DNA of 24,647 nt from Nephromyces sp. MM_2019 (lineage: Eukaryota; Apicomplexa; Aconoidasida; Nephromycida): contig JADHZB010002053.1 of the NCBI GenBank assembly GCA_015657535.1, positions 1 through 24,647 on the forward strand. The letters are read 5' to 3'. Position 1 is the stretch's first letter; the number at the start of each line of letters is the position of its first letter. Below, piece by piece: positions 21,830 to 24,647 of this stretch. The notes beneath the pieces are model-generated. The model was given only the letters and a program-made list of their open reading frames with translations, was not told the origin of the DNA and did no database searches. The translations under genes and the position numbers were made by a program.

Positions 21830-24477
21830 ATGGGAAATTTCGATTTGATTTACCTCGACCGAGTTTTTGACAACCTTTTATTGACTTTATTTGCTCCAGA
21901 TGTAAGTTATGTTAATGTAAATGTGTGTGGGTATGAATATGCGTTATAGTATGTGTAAATAGGGTTATCTTTAATGCTGTAAGGACTGACACAATCATGT
22001 ATACACAAACATAGCTACATGAAAACACACACACATCAATAAACCAAAACATGTGAAAACACGATTACAAAAGTTAATATATACATATAACACACATAAA
22101 CACACACACATAGATACACATACACAAACACACACACAAACATAAACACACACAAACTCATCAAAATACACAACCGAGTATCCATTGAGGATAAACTTTC
22201 CTTTTATTTTACATTCAAATAGACACATCTACCTTATATGTAAATATATACTATACAAATCTATCTGTACTTACACCCTTACATAAGCTTGTGTGTGTAA
22301 AATATGTGCATCTAAAACACACATTACTGCTATATATCAATTTTATATATTTAGATATATATACTTAATTTAGTGAACGTATACATCTAAAGATGTGTGT
22401 GTAATTTTGATATGTTTTTATATAATTTAAATGCTTACAATAAGTGTGGGTCATCCATAAAATTAAATTTTCACAAACAAGTGATTTCAAATAAATGTGT
22501 GTTTGTGTGTATGTGTATGTGTGTAATAAATAAATTTCCATAAATTGGTAACTTGAAACTAATGTGTGTGTGTGTTTGTGTGTATATATATATTGGATTA
22601 TACTAGCAACTGAAGTTAAATAGACAACAATTTAAGGGGCATGACCCAGCCGATATCAAGTTAAAGTTACTACACCTTGCTTGTGAAATTTTAAAGGTAT
22701 GTGTATTTAATATAAAATTTTTATTCAACATTTTAGGTATAGAAACTATAGTTCGGAATTGACACACCAATAAAAACTTATCATATGTTCTTTATAAACA
22801 TAGAAATTATAACACATGCCTTTACCTTACACATCACCCACCCAATACCCGCAAACCACCCACATCCAAACACCACCCAAACACCACACACACACCACCC
22901 AAACAGCACCCAAAATCCACACACACACTACCCAAACACCACACACACACCACTCAAACAGCACCCACACACCACCCAAACAGCACCCAATCACCACCCA
23001 AACACCACACACACACCACCCAAACAGCACCCAAACTCCACACACACACCACCCAAACACCACACACACACCACCCAAACACCACACACACACCACACAC
23101 ACACCACCCAAACACCACCCAAACAGCACCCAATCACCACCCACACACCACCCACACACCACCCAAACATCACCCACACACCACCCACACACCACCCAAA
23201 CATCACCCACACACCACCCACACACAAAAACTCACTANCCCCCCCCCCAATCTTTCAGCCCATACAATTTACAGCAGAAAATAATTACAAACTCACTCAC
23301 AACACAATTTGTTTATTGCGCCACTGTTTACTTCATGAGGGCCAGGAAGTCTGTGTAGCTACACTTCGTATACTTCGATATATATTGATTAACAATGGTG
23401 TGTTAAAGGCTATGATTAATTACTCTATAACAGATATGGTGATTATGTTATTAGAGAAAACACACACACAAATTAATGAATTATTAAGGAGTTCTATTTT
23501 GAGATTTATAAGGAGGTGGTGTATGTTAAGTGCACATGGCTACACAAATATACCTCTACCTTACACATTTGTGTGTAGTTTGACTGAATTAAGTAATTAT
23601 GAAGTCCCCTCTGTAGCCCTACAAACACTCTTACCTGATTTAAACAGCTCAGAGGAGAGACAGACCAGTACACACTTTCGATTAGAGTGCCTTAAAACAC
23701 TCAGAGATTTGTGCCTTACACACATTGATATGGTTTATCAAGCAGGAGGTACAGCATCACTTATAAACTCTTTATTTGACCCAGAATTTTCAAATCTTGA
23801 CCCATTTTACACACACACAGTTGCCTCTATCATATCTCTCTCTCTGAATATGTTCAAGAGGGTAGAAACATTCCACACACATACATATAGTGGCAACACA
23901 CTCTCTAAGCCTTACCCAATATACCCGCTCGATAATGTGTGTGTAAGCTTAGATGAAACTGAGGGGAGTCATTTCTCTATAGACCCTGTTTACGCCTCTA
24001 ATAGGAAACCTTCTCAGTCAAATAACTCATTGCAATCAAACTCATTAACACATTCATACCTATCCCAATCCACACATTCATCCTCACATACCTCTGCACA
24101 CCTACACACACACTCAGATATATCTAACCTCTCTCGCACATCCTACACACACCTCTCACAAATTGGGGGTGTCAAACACACTTATAAAGGGCACACATAC
24201 ACATATAATATATGGGAGAATGAACTCATCAATTTGTGTAGTGGCCTATCTCAAATATTTCAATCTAAGCCCCAGTTAGATAGGACAGATAATAGCTTAT
24301 CTCTACACACATATGACTATACTAAAAATGCACACTTAGACACTACACACACTGATACATACACACTTGATCATCACTCACAATATGATGTATATAGTTG
24401 GCTACAAGGCGCTAATACACTCTTAAATTTGTGTGCAAATATTTCGGGTCTCCTTACCTTAGCTAAGAATCCTCTTG
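21830..24477 (+). CDS. RICTOR: Rictor homologue (TORC2 subunit), N-terminal 460 residues, 3' end outside window
   Basis: Rictor (Pianissimo/Avo3/Ste16 family) is the defining scaffold of TOR complex 2, which phosphorylates AGC kinases and controls actin and growth. Exons: 21830-21901, 22607-22696, 23259-24477, with donors GTAAGT, GTATGT and GTATGG, phases 0, 0 and 1; no stop in 460 codons. ATG at 21830 is the first Met and exon 1 ends in a consensus donor. Residues about 60-300 match the helical-repeat RICTOR_N domain: CLLHEGQEVCVATLRILRYI (79-98) equals the family segment with VRAAALRALRYL, followed by LLRSSILRFIRRW, then RLECLKTLRDLCL and MVYQAGGTASLINSLFD (about 212-228), the QSGG/RGG-type repeat. 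Residues about 310-360 are a Ser/His/Thr-rich insertion encoded by CA-rich DNA. YSWLQGANTLLNLC (about 433-446) fits the conserved W-x-G-hydrophobic-L-C segment. The exon stops mid-domain, and about two thirds of a typical Rictor lies beyond the window. Confidence 0.85.
21995..22175. repeat. CA-rich simple repeats in Rictor intron 1
   Basis: Interrupted (CA)n runs such as ACACACACACAT fill the middle of the intron 21902-22606. TG-rich tracts (22490-22590) sit in the same intron, so the transcript carries complementary CA and UG stretches about 400 bases apart. Confidence 0.85.
22846..23226 (+). repeat. CA-rich minisatellite in Rictor intron 2 (CCACCCAAACACCACACACA-type units)
   Basis: A dense array of units of about 20-25 bases built from ACCACCC, AAACACC, AAACAGC and (CA)n blocks; the last 90 bases are a regular run of ACCACCCACACACC. 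It occupies most of intron 2 (22697-23258). The long frames on both strands here are repeat artefacts, even the 180-codon plus-strand frame (22816-23358), which ends inside the true Rictor exon in another frame. Confidence 0.95.
23238..23248. other. Ambiguous base followed by a ten-C run
   Basis: The only N in the window is at 23238, next to ten C and the acceptor pyrimidine tract CAATCTTTCAG. It marks a point where the assembly was unsure, so the length of the intron here may be wrong, but the exon downstream is unaffected. Confidence 0.9.
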
Positions 24478-24647
24478 GTATGGAGTGTGTGTTTTGGGGT
24501 GGTGTGTGTGTGTGGGATGGTGTGTGTGTGTGGGATGGTGTGTGTGTGTGTGTGGGATGGTGTGTGTGTGTGTGTGGGGTGGTGTGTGTGTGTGTGTGGG
24601 GTGGTGTGTGTGTGTGTGTGGGGTGGTGTGTGTGTGTGTGTGGGGTG
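24478..24647 (+). repeat. TG-rich minisatellite (GGTGTGTGTGTGGGGT-type units) in Rictor intron 3
   Basis: Starting just after the exon 3 donor, units of 18 then 22 bases alternate (GT)n with GGGATGG or GGGGTGG. At least seven copies are present and the array continues past the window edge. Later units are longer and more uniform, as expected for an expanding array. Confidence 0.95.

Noticed and set aside
22816..23358. 180-codon plus-strand and 132/78-codon minus-strand frames rich in His/Thr/Pro or Trp/Cys/Val/Gly
   Set aside because: Translations of the CA-rich minisatellite in Rictor intron 2; they contain the ambiguous base and overlap the Rictor exon in another frame.
22846..24647. Telomere or CRISPR array
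   Set aside because: The G-rich and C-rich units vary in length, lack unique spacers and sit in introns of one gene, so they are minisatellites.

Overview
The window is a stretch of a strongly AT-rich, intron-rich eukaryotic nuclear genome, most likely from a unicellular eukaryote. Every gene is split by GT-AG introns. Many exons are far too short to show up as long open frames, so genes were rebuilt by following protein-family similarity across exons and checking splice phase. Parts of the DNA are saturated with TG/CA and TA simple repeats, which even enter coding sequence as His/Thr-rich tracts. TAA and TGA both behave as ordinary stops. I cannot name the lineage. AP-4, SLC37 and Rictor together argue against a yeast-like fungus, and a bacterial-type RsuA-family protein suggests an organelle of bacterial origin.

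Five genes are supported. On the minus strand: (1) an SLC37-type phosphosugar/phosphate transporter starting at 1673 and running off the left edge; (2) an RsuA/RluB-family rRNA pseudouridine synthase homologue of about 12 exons (5644 down to about 3767), previously hidden because no exon exceeds about 160 bp, whose catalytic motifs are lost although the spliced frame is intact; (3) a complete 15-exon AP-4 epsilon adaptin (14270 down to 7278, 1049 aa in my model). On the plus strand: (4) a 6-exon, 610-aa type I membrane protein of unknown family (16724-19720), with signal peptide, one transmembrane helix and a cytosolic tail; (5) the N-terminal 460 residues of a Rictor (TORC2 subunit) homologue starting at 21830 and running off the right edge.

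Layout: genes 1-3 are head-to-tail on the minus strand; genes 4 and 5 are head-to-tail on the plus strand; genes 3 and 4 diverge from a 2.45-kb intergenic region with a long (GT)n tract. Intergenic gaps are about 2.0, 1.6, 2.45 and 2.1 kb and hold no gene I can support.

Two compositional regimes alternate. The SLC37, AP-4 and Rictor loci have introns filled with TG/CA repeats, minisatellites and C-runs. The RsuA-like and type I membrane protein loci have plain AT-rich introns. There is no operon-like functional unit; AP-4 epsilon (vesicle coat), a type I membrane protein and Rictor (growth signalling) are neighbours without an obvious shared pathway. The most notable points are the apparently dead RsuA-family protein, the complementary repeats in the introns flanking the large Rictor exon, and the orphan membrane protein.
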